Shown here: in pieces, positions 18,464 through 27,967 of the stretch
How the letters are laid out: each line of letters begins with the position of its first letter
Position numbering within the stretch: the stretch's first letter is position 1
Source of the DNA: Cohaesibacter gelatinilyticus
GTDB taxonomy: Bacteria; Pseudomonadota; Alphaproteobacteria; Rhizobiales; Cohaesibacteraceae
Direction of reading: 5' to 3'
Length of the DNA: 64,000 nt
Assembly: GCF_900215605.1 (NCBI RefSeq)
Contig: NZ_OBEL01000001.1
Location: forward strand, 434,001 to 498,000
The notes under the pieces: model-generated
What the model was told of the DNA's origin: nothing
Seen by the model: the letters and a program-made list of their open reading frames with translations, nothing else
The model's database searches: none
Made by a program: the position numbers and the translations under genes

Positions 18464-19387
18464 TCAATCGTTAAGTTTGTATTTGGCAGAGAGCGACGGA
18501 CTTTCCTGATTGCAGCTCACCAGACCTTGTTCGACCAGATCTTCAATATGCGCAAACATGGAAAGAGCCGCAGCTCCATGCAGCGCCTTGTCCACATCGC
18601 GATAAACGATAGAGACCATCTCCGGGATTGTTTCGTCTCCGGCTGTAAGACGATCCAACACAGACTTCTCACGCCCTTGGCGATGTGCTTTCAAGCAAGC
18701 AAGGAATGGAGCAACATCCTCAACAATTCCGCCATGACCTGGCCAATAAACCGCATCCTCGCGCGCCATCAATTTATCGAGACTTTTCATATAATCGCGC
18801 ATGGATCCATCAGGAGGAGCAACGATTGATGTTGACCAAGCCATTACATGATCAGCGGAAAATAGACCGCTGCCATCGGTAAAGGCAAAAGCCAGATGAT
18901 TGGCAGTGTGGCCAGGTGTATGCAACACTTCCAACTCCCAACCATTTCCCTTGATAAGGTCGCCGTCTTTCACATAGACATCGATCTCAAGAGAAGTATC
19001 TGCAGAAGCATCCAATGGGTTTACTTCGCCAAGATGCAAGGGACGAGCAGGGCGATGTCCACCTTCCGCATAGATGGGCGCACCAGTCTTCTCTTGGAGC
19101 AACCTTGCTCCGGGTGAATGATCGGCATGTGTGTGAGAAATCAATATCTTGGAGATAGTTTCGCCTTTGCAAGCTGCGATTAGGTTGGCGATATGCTCCT
19201 CATCCATTGGACCTGGGTCCAGAATGGCGACTTCTTTTTCCCCAAGGATATAGGTATTGGTCCCCATCCAAGTGAAAGGGCCGGGATTATTGCAGGTAAT
19301 TCTTCGTACATTGTGTAATAATTGAATAACTTCACCATAACGAGGATTAAAATCACGATTAAAAGTCAGTTTTGGTGCTGTCATCAT
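18464..19387 (-). CDS. MBL-fold metallo-hydrolase (LACTB2/glyoxalase II-like)
   Basis: A 307-residue metallo-beta-lactamase-fold hydrolase. The zinc motif is ISHTHADHSPGARLL (H85, H87, D89, H90). A further histidine is in LHTPGHTANHLA, the Asp/His of the late motifs in FSADHVMAW, and YWPGHGG closes the site. The C-terminus (about 235-300) is a small helical winged-helix-like domain typical of LACTB2-type proteins. Such enzymes cleave thioesters or RNA; the substrate here is not determinable. The upstream side is the long AT-rich gap. Confidence 0.85.
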   Translation of the reverse strand: MMTAPKLTFNRDFNPRYGEVIQLLHNVRRITCNNPGPFTWMGTNTYILGEKEVAILDPGPMDEEHIANLIAACKGETISKILISHTHADHSPGARLLQEKTGAPIYAEGGHRPARPLHLGEVNPLDASADTSLEIDVYVKDGDLIKGNGWELEVLHTPGHTANHLAFAFTDGSGLFSADHVMAWSTSIVAPPDGSMRDYMKSLDKLMAREDAVYWPGHGGIVEDVAPFLACLKAHRQGREKSVLDRLTAGDETIPEMVSIVYRDVDKALHGAAALSMFAHIEDLVEQGLVSCNQESPSLSAKYKLND

Positions 19388-19870
19388 TTGAACCCAGTGA
19401 AAAATCTTTCCTTTTCAATATGTAACGGATGAAATGGATTTGATCCAATAATTTTCTATTTGCTGCACTGCATAAATCAAAAAAAAATAATATACGCAAA
19501 ATTTTGAATATCAAATATAGCCTAATATTCAATAATATATGTCCTGTATCATGTATATATAAGAAATATACAGATGATATATATAATCAGTTTGAATGCA
19601 TGATTTTAATATTTAAGAGTATGTGTTGATTTTAATTTTTATTTTGATATGTATCAAAATTTTAAATTTTAGTATACTTTTAAATTAATAAATAATTAAC
19701 CCATTATTTCATGTTGTTTGTTTTAAACCAACTGGATTAATACTGGGTTCGGAGAAATTTAAAGTTACTTTTAATGAACTTTTAACGACAAGTGAGTGAC
19801 CATTCTCCTGACTGGTGCTTCAGGGGTGCGGCACCGTGTACGATATTGTTACCATCAGTAGGATGATCAC
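19388..19870. other. 483-bp AT-rich intergenic island
   Basis: From about 19430 to 19740 the sequence is almost entirely A and T, with many TATATA and AATATT runs, in marked contrast to its flanks. No ORF of coding character, repeat array or RNA signature was seen. It separates a divergent pair (MBL-fold and PAS genes), so promoters for both must lie here. Such tracts are often targets of nucleoid proteins or remnants of insertion, but neither is shown. Confidence 0.6.
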
Positions 19871-20422
19871 ATGGGGCAGGCAGCAGAGCTCACTGGAATA
19901 GAGCGATTTTTTGAGGATGATGACATAATTGTCAGCAAAACGGACCTCAAGGGGCGTATTACTTATGCCAACAAGGTGTTCCTGGATGTGTCGGGCTACA
20001 AGGAAAAAGAAGTTCTTGGGCAACCGCACAGCATGATCCGGCATCCGGAGATGCCAAGATGCATCTTTAAACTGCTTTGGGATTGTTTGACCTCCGGCAA
20101 AGAAATTTTCGCCTATGTCAACAATCGGGCAAAAAATGGCGATCATTACTGGGTTTATGCTCATGTCACGCCAAGCTGGGACAGGAGCGGTCAAGTGGTT
20201 GGATTTCATTCCAATCGCAGAGTGCCTGATCGTAACATACTCGATAAGGAAATCGTACCTCTCTATGACGAACTGAAGCGTTTGGAAAATGACCATCGTA
20301 ACGCCAAGCAAGGAATGCTGGCGGGTGCAGAACGCGTAAGCAAAATGTTGGAAGAACTCGGGATCGGTTACGATGAGTTTATGGCAACGATCGGCCAAGG
20401 TCGTCGTCGCGGTTTCCGTTGA
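19871..20422 (+). CDS. PAS-domain sensor protein (Aer-like)
   Basis: A 183-residue protein made of one PAS domain and a short C-terminal helical tail. The opening FFEDDDIIVSKTDLKGRITY and the following VSGYKEKEVLGQPHSMIRHP match Aer-type redox/energy PAS domains, and the later YWVYAHVTPSWD and GFHSNRRVP are typical of the same group. It has no output or TM domain. The next gene on the same strand is a soluble chemoreceptor, so the pair likely forms a split energy-taxis receptor. TAGGA precedes the start codon. Confidence 0.8.
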   Translation: MGQAAELTGIERFFEDDDIIVSKTDLKGRITYANKVFLDVSGYKEKEVLGQPHSMIRHPEMPRCIFKLLWDCLTSGKEIFAYVNNRAKNGDHYWVYAHVTPSWDRSGQVVGFHSNRRVPDRNILDKEIVPLYDELKRLENDHRNAKQGMLAGAERVSKMLEELGIGYDEFMATIGQGRRRGFR

Positions 20423-20547
20423 ACGGGTTCATGTCGTGGTGGTCGGCGGAACAAGGTTAAATGTAAAGGATTGTCTCTGGAGGCTGCAACATGGCACTTG
20501 GCAGTCCGGTAATATAGCTCCAGAGGAATATCGCAAGGGTGGGTAAG

Positions 20548-21708
20548 ATGTCGTTTCTAACTTCAAAAACAGCAATCGAGAAGGCAATTCAGGTTTGCCA
20601 GGCGGTTGCTGGTGGGGATTTCGAGGCACGAATTCTCGATATTCCGGACAAAGGTGACATGGCAGAGTTGATGCATGCCATCAACTTGCTGATCGATCGA
20701 ACTGATGCTTATATCAGGGAGTCAAAAGCCTGCCTGGATTATGTCTCTCGCAACCAGCATTTTCGCCTGATTGCAGAAAAAGGTATGGTCGGGAATTTCC
20801 AACAAGCAGCTCAAAGTATCAATCAGGCGACCTACTCCATTAAGCAAAAGCATGATGATTTTACCAAAATGGGAGATCGTTTCGAAAATGATCTCAATAA
20901 TATCACAGCTCAGATGTCCAGCATGATTGGTGATTTACAGGGGTCTTCGGACGAAGTTGGTACTGCATCGAAGAATGCTCAATCCGAGGCTTTGGTGGTT
21001 GCTGCCGGAGCCGAGGAAGCATCGGCCAATATGCAATCGGTAGCCGCAGCCACGGAAGAATTGACAACCTCCATTTCCGAGATCAATCGCCAGGTAAATG
21101 AAGCCGCTGGCATTGCACAGGCTTCTGTACAGAAATCTCAAGATATGAGTGAAGGAATCCTTGGTCTCTCAACTGCGTCTTCCCAGATTGGAGATGTGGT
21201 TTCCCTGATTTCCGATATCGCTGCCCAGACCAACCTTCTGGCCTTGAACGCAACCATTGAAGCCGCCCGTGCGGGAGAAGCTGGTCGTGGTTTCGCGATT
21301 GTGGCGCAAGAAGTGAAAAATCTGTCGGCGCAAACCGCTGCCGCAACAGAAGAAATTACTTCACAGATCTCATCCCTGCAAACTGCAACACAAAGAGCCG
21401 TAGGCGCTAACGATGAGATAAGCAAAACGATTGCAAGGGTAAGCGAAATTTCGACAGCAATTGCCGCAGCCGTTGAGCAGCAAAGCGATGCAACCAAGGA
21501 AATTGCAGCCAATCTTGATGAAGCAGCCAAAGGCACGACTGATGTCAGTATCGGCATCACCTCGGTGAATGAAGCGACCAAGATAACGGATTCTTCAGCT
21601 CAAAAAGTTTTGGCTGTTTCCAATCTGATGGTTGAACAGGAGAAAAACCTGGCCCATCTGAAAGATGAGCTGGGAACCTTCCTTTGCGAAATCCGCAAAG
21701 TTGGGTGA
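20548..21708 (+). CDS. Soluble methyl-accepting chemotaxis protein
   Basis: A chemoreceptor of about 386 residues without TM helices. The first 95 residues resemble a HAMP-type linker ([20 protein letters not shown] and [19 protein letters not shown]). The rest is the coiled-coil signalling domain, with the conserved hairpin tip [20 protein letters not shown] and [12 protein letters not shown]. It would transmit input to CheA/CheW. The start at 20548 follows GGGTGGG; a GTG at 20539 is the alternative. It lies 125 bases after the PAS gene, and a strong terminator follows. Confidence 0.88.
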   Translation: MSFLTSKTAIEKAIQVCQAVAGGDFEARILDIPDKGDMAELMHAINLLIDRTDAYIRESKACLDYVSRNQHFRLIAEKGMVGNFQQAAQSINQATYSIKQKHDDFTKMGDRFENDLNNITAQMSSMIGDLQGSSDEVGTASKNAQSEALVVAAGAEEASANMQSVAAATEELTTSISEINRQVNEAAGIAQASVQKSQDMSEGILGLSTASSQIGDVVSLISDIAAQTNLLALNATIEAARAGEAGRGFAIVAQEVKNLSAQTAAATEEITSQISSLQTATQRAVGANDEISKTIARVSEISTAIAAAVEQQSDATKEIAANLDEAAKGTTDVSIGITSVNEATKITDSSAQKVLAVSNLMVEQEKNLAHLKDELGTFLCEIRKVG

Positions 21709-21803
21709 CGGTTAGGGCATATTCCCGCAAAGTGTGTGCAGTTTTCGGATAAGAATATGCTCTGGAGTTGGACTGACAAAACAAAGTGGTGAGCATGTCA
21801 GAA

Positions 21804-21832
21804 AAAGGGCTCCTTTTCGGGGAGCCCTTTTT
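21804..21832 (+). terminator. Rho-independent terminator after the chemoreceptor gene
   Basis: A 10-bp perfect stem (AAAGGGCTCC with GGAGCCCTTT) with a seven-base loop leads into a T-run. Confidence 0.9.
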
Positions 21833-21863
21833 ATATTGGACTTTTGGTGTCACACACAGCCAA

Positions 21864-22685
21864 TTAATTTGAAGTGCCGTTTGGTGGAACTGGACATGAC
21901 CGCCCTTCTTCCCGAAGGTTTACCTGAATTGGCGCGTCATTGGCTTGCTTTTGTGCGACTTTACTCTGCATCACATCGGCGGTGAAACAATAGCCAATGC
22001 CATGGATGGTCTTCACATAGGTCGGATTGGCTGCATCAGGTTCAATCTTCTTGCGAAGACGCATGATATGAACATCGACGGTACGGTCACCTACATAACA
22101 TTGCCGCCCTCGTGCCAGATCCAGTAGTTGGTCCCGTGACAGGACACTATGGGGATGCTTGACCATGGCATGAAGCAACTCAAACTCGGTCGTGGTGAGA
22201 TTGACGTCTTTACCACTGATGGCATTGCGAAGTGTGCGTTCCTGAGCATTCATGACAAATTGATCGAACTGCAAGATAGGTGTGCCTTCACTGGTCTGGC
22301 GGACAGCGACATCTTCCAGGCGACAACGACGAAGAACCGTCTTGATGCGTGCCAGTAGCTCGCGAGCCTCAAAAGGTTTGGTGACATAGTCATCTGCACC
22401 AAACTCCAACCCCAAGACACGATCAAATGGATCATCGCGCCCTGAAAGTACAATGACAGGAAGGTTGGAATCCGTCCGCATGTCACGCAAAATATCGAAG
22501 CCGTCACGATCAGGAAGACCGATATCAAGGATGCAAAGATCCACAGTCTGCTGGTTCAATACTTTCGCCATTTCAGCAGCTGTGGCCGTGCAGCTCACCT
22601 GATAATGCTGCTTCTCCAAATATCTGGACAAGAAAGATGTGATCTGTGGATCATCATCCACGATCAATATATGGCCTGTTGTCAT
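21864..22685 (-). CDS. OmpR-family response regulator
   Basis: A 273-residue two-component regulator. The receiver domain has the acidic pair in IVDDDP, phospho-acceptor D54 in CILDIGLPDRDG and the conserved Lys in DDYVTKPFEARE. The C-terminal OmpR/PhoB winged helix follows (about 145-240, with TTTEFELLHAMVKHP and the late CYVGDRTVDVHIMRLRKKI). A polar tail of about 30 residues is extra. It is divergent from the hybrid histidine kinase at 22871. The kinase carries its own receiver but no histidine phosphotransfer domain, so the phosphoryl route may be direct. Control of the downstream Idr operon is inferred from linkage. Confidence 0.88.
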   Translation of the reverse strand: MTTGHILIVDDDPQITSFLSRYLEKQHYQVSCTATAAEMAKVLNQQTVDLCILDIGLPDRDGFDILRDMRTDSNLPVIVLSGRDDPFDRVLGLEFGADDYVTKPFEARELLARIKTVLRRCRLEDVAVRQTSEGTPILQFDQFVMNAQERTLRNAISGKDVNLTTTEFELLHAMVKHPHSVLSRDQLLDLARGRQCYVGDRTVDVHIMRLRKKIEPDAANPTYVKTIHGIGYCFTADVMQSKVAQKQANDAPIQVNLREEGRSCPVPPNGTSN

Positions 22686-22870
22686 GGTCGCTCTTCCCTC
22701 GGTTGAGCGGTATTTTATCAGGCGGTCTAAATTCTGACTTGATGTCGATCAACGCAAGCCGCTTGAGAGGGGATAAAATACGTCAAAAAACGTATATGGA
22801 GTGTATCATCAATCCGGTGCCGCATTTTTCCGACCATATGCACCAAGGCTCAGAAAGCGGAGAAACAATC

Positions 22871-25108
22871 ATGTTTTCGTCCTTACATCGATTTTTCTCC
22901 AAAGCCCCGGAACGTGTGGAAGGGATACCTGTAGGACTGTTTGCTGGTGGATTGCTGGCTGGCATCATTTTGACAGCATTGTTCCTGGCACTGGGAACTG
23001 TCACCCGCTTTGAGCAGATCAAGTCCGGCTGGATTTCCTTTTCGCATCAGGCCGAGGAAAAGGGCGTCTGGATTTCGCAGATTCGTGGCCATTTTGGGTA
23101 TGGGGGCATGATCCATAATTTCAAGAATTATGTATTGCGCCGTGATGATATCTATATTCAGAGTTTGCGCCAGGAATTCAAGGATCTGTATCAACCTATC
23201 GATGCCTATATTGCCTCTCATCCGTCATCCGAAGAAATCAAGGCCTTGATTGCCATCAGGCGTACAGTCAAGCGTTATGAGTTGAAAATTCCGGTGGTTC
23301 TGAAAGCCACCCAAGAGGGGTGGAATGCAGAACGGCTGGATAAAGCAGTAAAAGTCAATGACACGGCTGCGTTGCAAGGTTTGAACACATTGGAGACGAT
23401 CTGGTGGCAGGAGAGGCAAGACAATATCTCGGATCTGGTGAATGCTCTGTCGCGTGGAGAGCAGCTTACTCGTTACGCTTTCATTGGGTTGTTTGTGTTG
23501 ATCATTCTGGCGGCATTGCTGATCGGCTTGATGCATTTTCTTATTCAGCGCATCACAGCATCTGCTGATCAACTCTCAAAAGAGCTGTCAGCCCGCAGAA
23601 AGGCGCAAGAAGCAGAGAAAAAACTGCTGCGAGCGGTAGAGCAAAGTCCAACCACCATTGCCATCTCTGATACAAAGGGCAAAATCGAATATGTGAACCG
23701 CAAATTCTGCGAGCTCACGGGTTATGATCAGCAGGAATTGGTGGGACATAATCCCAATATTCTGAAATCAGGCTATACCAGCGAAGAAGCATATAAGCTT
23801 ATCTGGCAGCGGCTTAATACAGGACAGGAATGGCGCGGTATTTTCAAGAACCGAAAGAAGGATGGCTCATTTTATTGGGCTTCAACATCCATTCTGCCAC
23901 TGAAGGATGAAGATGGGAATGTCACCAACTTCATTGGGATTGGTGAGGATATCACGGAAAAAAAAGCCGCTCAGCAGCATATGGTCAAGGCCCAGAAGAT
24001 GGAGGCCGTTGGGCTTCTGGCTGGTGGAATTGCCCATGATTTCAATAATATCCTGATGGTCATTCTTGGCAATGTGCAGATTGCTTTGCTGGATGCCGAT
24101 CAGGCGGCCAATTCCGAGGAACTGGAACATATCGAAATAGCCGCCCGCCGTGCTCAGAGCCTTGTTAAACAATTGCTGACTTTTGCGCGTCGGCAGCCTG
24201 TAAGTCCCAGAAGCTTGCATCTGGGGCAGCAGATCGACGAAATTTTGGTTCTTCTGCGTGCCTCTATTGCAAATACGATCTCCTTGGGTTTTGAGCGTCT
24301 TTGCAAGCCCGGTGAATGCACGATCATGGCAGACCCGACACAGATTCATCAGATCCTGATGAATTTGTCACGCAATGCAGCTGAGGCGATTGGTGGCAAG
24401 GCAGGCTCTATCACTTTCGAGCTCTCTCGCATGACAGTGGAAGAGGAGCATGGTTTGAGCAAACTGCCAGAGCATGCCAAAGGCGTTGTAAAGCTCTCCG
24501 TAATCGATACCGGTCCCGGTATTCCAGCTCATATTGTTGAACGCGTGTTCGACCCTTTTTATTCCACCAAGCCAATTGGCAAGGGAACGGGGCTTGGCCT
24601 CTCTGTTGTTCGCTCACTGGTGGAAGACATGAATGGTCGCGTCGAGGTCGAGAATAATCCGCAAGGTGGCACGATCATGTCACTCTATTTCCCGTTGATC
24701 GAGTCAGATGATCAGGTGGAAACACAATCTGCCCAACTTGTTGGTGGTCATGAGCAGATTCTCTTGGTTGATGATGAGGAAGAGGTTCTTTTTGTCATGC
24801 GCCGCTTGCTGACCCGCCTTGGCTATCGGGTAGTGGCTTTTACATCCAGCCAAAGCGCGCTTGCAGATTTCGCCATGGATCCTCAGCGCTATCACTTGCT
24901 GCTGACCGATCTGGTGATGCCGGAATTGGGAGGGGAAGACCTCATCAAAGCGGCAAGGGCTATTCGCCCGGACCTGCCGATCATTCTTTCTACGGCCTAT
25001 ATGCAAGATAATGACAAACTGACCGATATCGAAGACCTGACCATTCTGCAAAAACCGGTCGATGTCATGGAAGTAGCCAACGCGGTTCGAGGCAAATTGG
25101 ATGGATAG
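22871..25108 (+). CDS. Membrane hybrid sensor histidine kinase (PAS-HisKA-HATPase-REC)
   Basis: A protein of about 745 residues. TM helices lie near 22-45 and 200-225 and enclose a helical periplasmic sensor domain with the motif GYGGMIHNFKNYVLR. A PAS domain (about 250-370) is followed by the kinase core with phospho-acceptor H389 in GGIAHDFNNILM, ATP-binding boxes IDTGPGIP and GKGTGLGLSVV, and a C-terminal receiver with D680 in LLLTDLVMPE. The start at 22871 follows GCGGAG; the longer frame is leader. It faces the OmpR regulator gene and lies upstream of the Idr operon on the same strand. Signal is unknown; iodate, redox state or periplasmic oxidants are candidates by context only. Confidence 0.88.
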   Translation: MFSSLHRFFSKAPERVEGIPVGLFAGGLLAGIILTALFLALGTVTRFEQIKSGWISFSHQAEEKGVWISQIRGHFGYGGMIHNFKNYVLRRDDIYIQSLRQEFKDLYQPIDAYIASHPSSEEIKALIAIRRTVKRYELKIPVVLKATQEGWNAERLDKAVKVNDTAALQGLNTLETIWWQERQDNISDLVNALSRGEQLTRYAFIGLFVLIILAALLIGLMHFLIQRITASADQLSKELSARRKAQEAEKKLLRAVEQSPTTIAISDTKGKIEYVNRKFCELTGYDQQELVGHNPNILKSGYTSEEAYKLIWQRLNTGQEWRGIFKNRKKDGSFYWASTSILPLKDEDGNVTNFIGIGEDITEKKAAQQHMVKAQKMEAVGLLAGGIAHDFNNILMVILGNVQIALLDADQAANSEELEHIEIAARRAQSLVKQLLTFARRQPVSPRSLHLGQQIDEILVLLRASIANTISLGFERLCKPGECTIMADPTQIHQILMNLSRNAAEAIGGKAGSITFELSRMTVEEEHGLSKLPEHAKGVVKLSVIDTGPGIPAHIVERVFDPFYSTKPIGKGTGLGLSVVRSLVEDMNGRVEVENNPQGGTIMSLYFPLIESDDQVETQSAQLVGGHEQILLVDDEEEVLFVMRRLLTRLGYRVVAFTSSQSALADFAMDPQRYHLLLTDLVMPELGGEDLIKAARAIRPDLPIILSTAYMQDNDKLTDIEDLTILQKPVDVMEVANAVRGKLDG

Positions 25109-25588
25109 GCTTCAGTTTTTACGAAAGCTATGATGCATGATTGTGTTTTCTGGCCTGATCATCAGTCATGCATAGTGGCTGAAACCTGTTTTGGCGTATT
25201 CCGGTAGATCAAACTGACTCAGGCAACGATTCTGTTTTCCCACCTAACCAAAATCAAGATCACATGTGAAAATCTGTGCTTCGATGGAGCATATGGAGTG
25301 CTGGCGTGCCTTTTCTGCAGGGCTGATGGTTGAGCTATGTCAATCTGGCGTATGATGCAAGTCAATTGCGTACTGAAAATTCAGGTAATTATTTGAATTT
25401 AGTTTGTAATTTCGTTTGTTACATCTCGTTACATCTTGTTTTGTATCGTCACGGGATTCCGCTCTTCTGGAAAAACCTGCGTTACAACGCCGCGCTATCT
25501 TCTGAGCCGTGGCTGGCTGTCTGGATTGCTGAGGACCAGTGATCATGACAAGGACTTGACCGCGCCAGCCCGACCAGAGGATACATCA
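25109..25588. promoter_or_regulatory. 480-bp leader region of the Idr operon
   Basis: No gene is seen in this gap between the hybrid kinase and the first peroxidase gene. No terminator was found after the kinase gene, so read-through is possible. The notable element is a set of tandem 10-bp repeats at 25418-25447. AGAGGA at 25576-25581 is the ribosome-binding site of the first peroxidase gene. Confidence 0.5.
25418..25447. promoter_or_regulatory. Tandem 10-bp repeats, candidate OmpR-type regulator site
   Basis: Two exact consecutive copies of GTTACATCT(C/T) (25418-25427 and 25428-25437) are followed by a looser third, GTTTTGTATC. Direct repeats with one-helical-turn spacing are typical of OmpR/PhoB-family binding sites. 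The site lies about 140 bases before the first gene of the operon. Confidence 0.5.
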
Positions 25589-26704
25589 ATGACGAAACAG
25601 TATACTGCAAGGATTGGTCTTCTCTCCGCAGTTTCTGCCATGGCAATGGGCGTTGCTTTTGTGGCAGGACCAGCGGTTGCGGCTGATCCGGGCCCTGTAC
25701 CCACAATCAAGGTAGACGCCAAGAAGGCGGCGCTTGGGAAACGGCTTTTCTTTGATCCGCGTTTGTCTGGCGATGCGGAACTTTCCTGCTCCAGCTGTCA
25801 CGATCCGGAAAAAGGCTTCACCGATGGTGAAGCGCTTTCTTCCGCCTATGCAGGCAGCAACGGCTTCCGCAATGTACCAACGCTGATCAATACAGCACAT
25901 AAAGCGGCCTGGTTCCATGATGGCCGTGTCGGGACCAATCTGAACGATATCACCCGTGAGTCCATTACGGAAACCTACAACATGAATATGGACATGCGCC
26001 TGATGCAGGAACGCATCAAGCAGGATCCGGTTTATGTGAAAATGTTCAAGGATGCCGGTTACGGAGAGCCATCCAACGGTTCGGTTCGCAAAGCCATTCC
26101 GGAATATCTGAAAACTCTGACTTCCCGAGGTTCCCCTTATGACAAGGGTGAAATGAGCGAGCAGGCGAAAGCTGGTTTTGAGCTGTTCAAAGGTAAAGCA
26201 GGCTGCATCTCCTGTCACTCCGGTGATCGCTTCACCGACGACAAGCCGCACAAACTTGGCGTGCCGAACAATCCAGCCATCTGGAATGAACCCGAGCGCC
26301 ATATCACCTTCGTGACCTTTGCAAAATTCCAGGGCTTGGAAAATTACATGAATCTGCGTCAGGACCCTGGTGCCTACATCCGTTATCACGACGAGACGTT
26401 GATGCCTATGGGGTCCTTCATGACACCGACTTTGCGTGAGCTGAAGCAGACTGGCCCTTACATGCATAATGGCATGTTCGACAGTTTGTTTGAGGTCGTC
26501 AATTTCTATGATCAGGGTGGCGGTCAGGACAAAGACAAAGATCCTGCACTTAAGCCTCTCGGCCTGTCCTTCGATGAAAAGAACCAGTTGGTCGCTTTCC
26601 TGGAAAGCCTGTCTGGTGACGTTCTGAACGGCAAAGACTTCGTGCCAGAAGAAATCGATACCGAATACACGGTGATTGATGACTGGCGTAAAGCGAAAAA
26701 CTAG
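25589..26704 (+). CDS. Di-heme cytochrome c peroxidase, IdrP-type (first copy)
   Basis: A 371-residue periplasmic di-heme protein of the CCP/MauG family. Residues 1-31 form a signal peptide ending AVA. The two c-type haem sites are CSSCH (67-71) and CISCH (206-210). The late segment GPYMHNGMFDSLFEVVNFYD is the conserved distal portion of bacterial peroxidases. It is the first gene of a tight four-gene operon (14, 13 and 14 bases between genes). In iodate reductase clusters two such peroxidases (IdrP1, IdrP2) accompany IdrAB and are thought to remove hydrogen peroxide formed in iodate reduction. Which of the two this is cannot be decided from sequence alone. The ATG follows AGAGGA. Confidence 0.88.
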   Translation: MTKQYTARIGLLSAVSAMAMGVAFVAGPAVAADPGPVPTIKVDAKKAALGKRLFFDPRLSGDAELSCSSCHDPEKGFTDGEALSSAYAGSNGFRNVPTLINTAHKAAWFHDGRVGTNLNDITRESITETYNMNMDMRLMQERIKQDPVYVKMFKDAGYGEPSNGSVRKAIPEYLKTLTSRGSPYDKGEMSEQAKAGFELFKGKAGCISCHSGDRFTDDKPHKLGVPNNPAIWNEPERHITFVTFAKFQGLENYMNLRQDPGAYIRYHDETLMPMGSFMTPTLRELKQTGPYMHNGMFDSLFEVVNFYDQGGGQDKDKDPALKPLGLSFDEKNQLVAFLESLSGDVLNGKDFVPEEIDTEYTVIDDWRKAKN

Positions 26705-26718
26705 GGGGCACGAATAAG

Positions 26719-27954
26719 ATGAAAGCGAAATCAAATCTGTTCGCATCCGTCGCCACCCTTGCAAGTGTAGCGACACTCACACTCGGTTCTGCCTTTGCTG
26801 GTGAGGTAGCCCCTCCAAGCATCGAAGAACTGCTGAAGCCTTTCGACAAGCCTTCCATGAAAATTGAAAGCGCGATCAAAGGCGGCGACCCTGACCCGGA
26901 TCCGGCATTGGAAGCTCTCGGTCCTCCACCAATCCCTGCGGACAATAAAATGACCGCCGAGAAAGTGGAATTGGGCAAGAAGTTGTTCTTCGATCCACGT
27001 CTGGGTGGCAACCCATCCACTCCATGTTCCGCATGTCACCTTCCAGAGGTTGGCTGGGACGTAGAGGACAAGGTCTCCTTCGGTTATCCCGGTGCTGTGC
27101 ACTGGCGTAATTCTCAGACCATCGTCAACTCTGCCTATTACAGCAAGCTCTTCTGGGCTGGTTCTTCAGGCAACCTTGAAAAGCAGGCGCGTTCTGCGGC
27201 TCGTGGTGCTGTGGCTGGTAACGGCGAAGACGATATGATGGAAAGCCGTCTGGCCTTCGTTCCGGAATATCGTGAAGCCTTCAACAAGGTCTTTGGTGAT
27301 CAATGGCCACTGGTTCGCAACGCCTATCGTGCGATTGCTGCCTTTGAACGGACAATCGTTCAGCGTGACACACCATTCGATAAATATCTGCTTGGTGACA
27401 AGAGCGCTCTGGATGATAGCCAGAAACGTGGTCTGGAATTGTTCCGCGGCAAAGCTGGCTGCATGGAATGCCACAATGGCCCACTTCTATCTGATCAGAA
27501 ATACTACAATACCGGCGTACCGCCGCTGGATGAGTGGGACAATGATGCACTGAAACAGATCACGTTCCGTTTCGAGCTCTATGCGAAAGGCTCCACCGAG
27601 AAGATGTATCGTCATACCAAAGACGATCCTGGCTTCTACTTCCGGGCCAAGAACAAGAAAGACAAGGGCAAGTTCCGTACGCCATCCCTGCGCTACACCC
27701 TCTATTCCGAGCCATACATGCATAACGGCATGATTGCGACCTTGGATGATGTGGTTGAGTTCTACAATCAGGGCGGCGGCACCAACGAATTTGCTGAAAA
27801 CAAAACCAAACTGATCAAGCCTCTAGGTCTGAGTGACAAGGAAAAAGCCGATCTGGTGAACTTCCTGAAATCTCTGTCCGGTGATGAGATCATCGTCGAG
27901 GAACCAGAGCTGCAAGACTATGCTCCGCTTCCCGCGCCAACGGCCATGAAGTGA
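26719..27954 (+). CDS. Di-heme cytochrome c peroxidase, IdrP-type (second copy)
   Basis: A 411-residue di-heme peroxidase with a signal peptide (1-28, ending AFA) and haem sites CSACH (103-107) and CMECH (248-252). It is clearly diverged from the first copy: it has an additional proline-rich stretch of about 40 residues before the first haem site (GGDPDPDPALEALGPPPIP) and an insertion between the haem sites. The conserved ERTIVQRDTPFDKYL and YMHNGMIATLDDVVEFYNQ segments are those of cytochrome c peroxidases. Its position next to the Rieske gene in the operon supports the IdrP role. Confidence 0.88.
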   Translation: MKAKSNLFASVATLASVATLTLGSAFAGEVAPPSIEELLKPFDKPSMKIESAIKGGDPDPDPALEALGPPPIPADNKMTAEKVELGKKLFFDPRLGGNPSTPCSACHLPEVGWDVEDKVSFGYPGAVHWRNSQTIVNSAYYSKLFWAGSSGNLEKQARSAARGAVAGNGEDDMMESRLAFVPEYREAFNKVFGDQWPLVRNAYRAIAAFERTIVQRDTPFDKYLLGDKSALDDSQKRGLELFRGKAGCMECHNGPLLSDQKYYNTGVPPLDEWDNDALKQITFRFELYAKGSTEKMYRHTKDDPGFYFRAKNKKDKGKFRTPSLRYTLYSEPYMHNGMIATLDDVVEFYNQGGGTNEFAENKTKLIKPLGLSDKEKADLVNFLKSLSGDEIIVEEPELQDYAPLPAPTAMK

Positions 27955-27967
27955 GGAGGACCCCATC

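Noticed and set aside
25586-26776. Long open frame of 396 codons on the minus strand
   Set aside because: It lies wholly antisense to the first peroxidase gene, which has a signal peptide and two haem motifs. The reverse frame is a by-product of codon bias.
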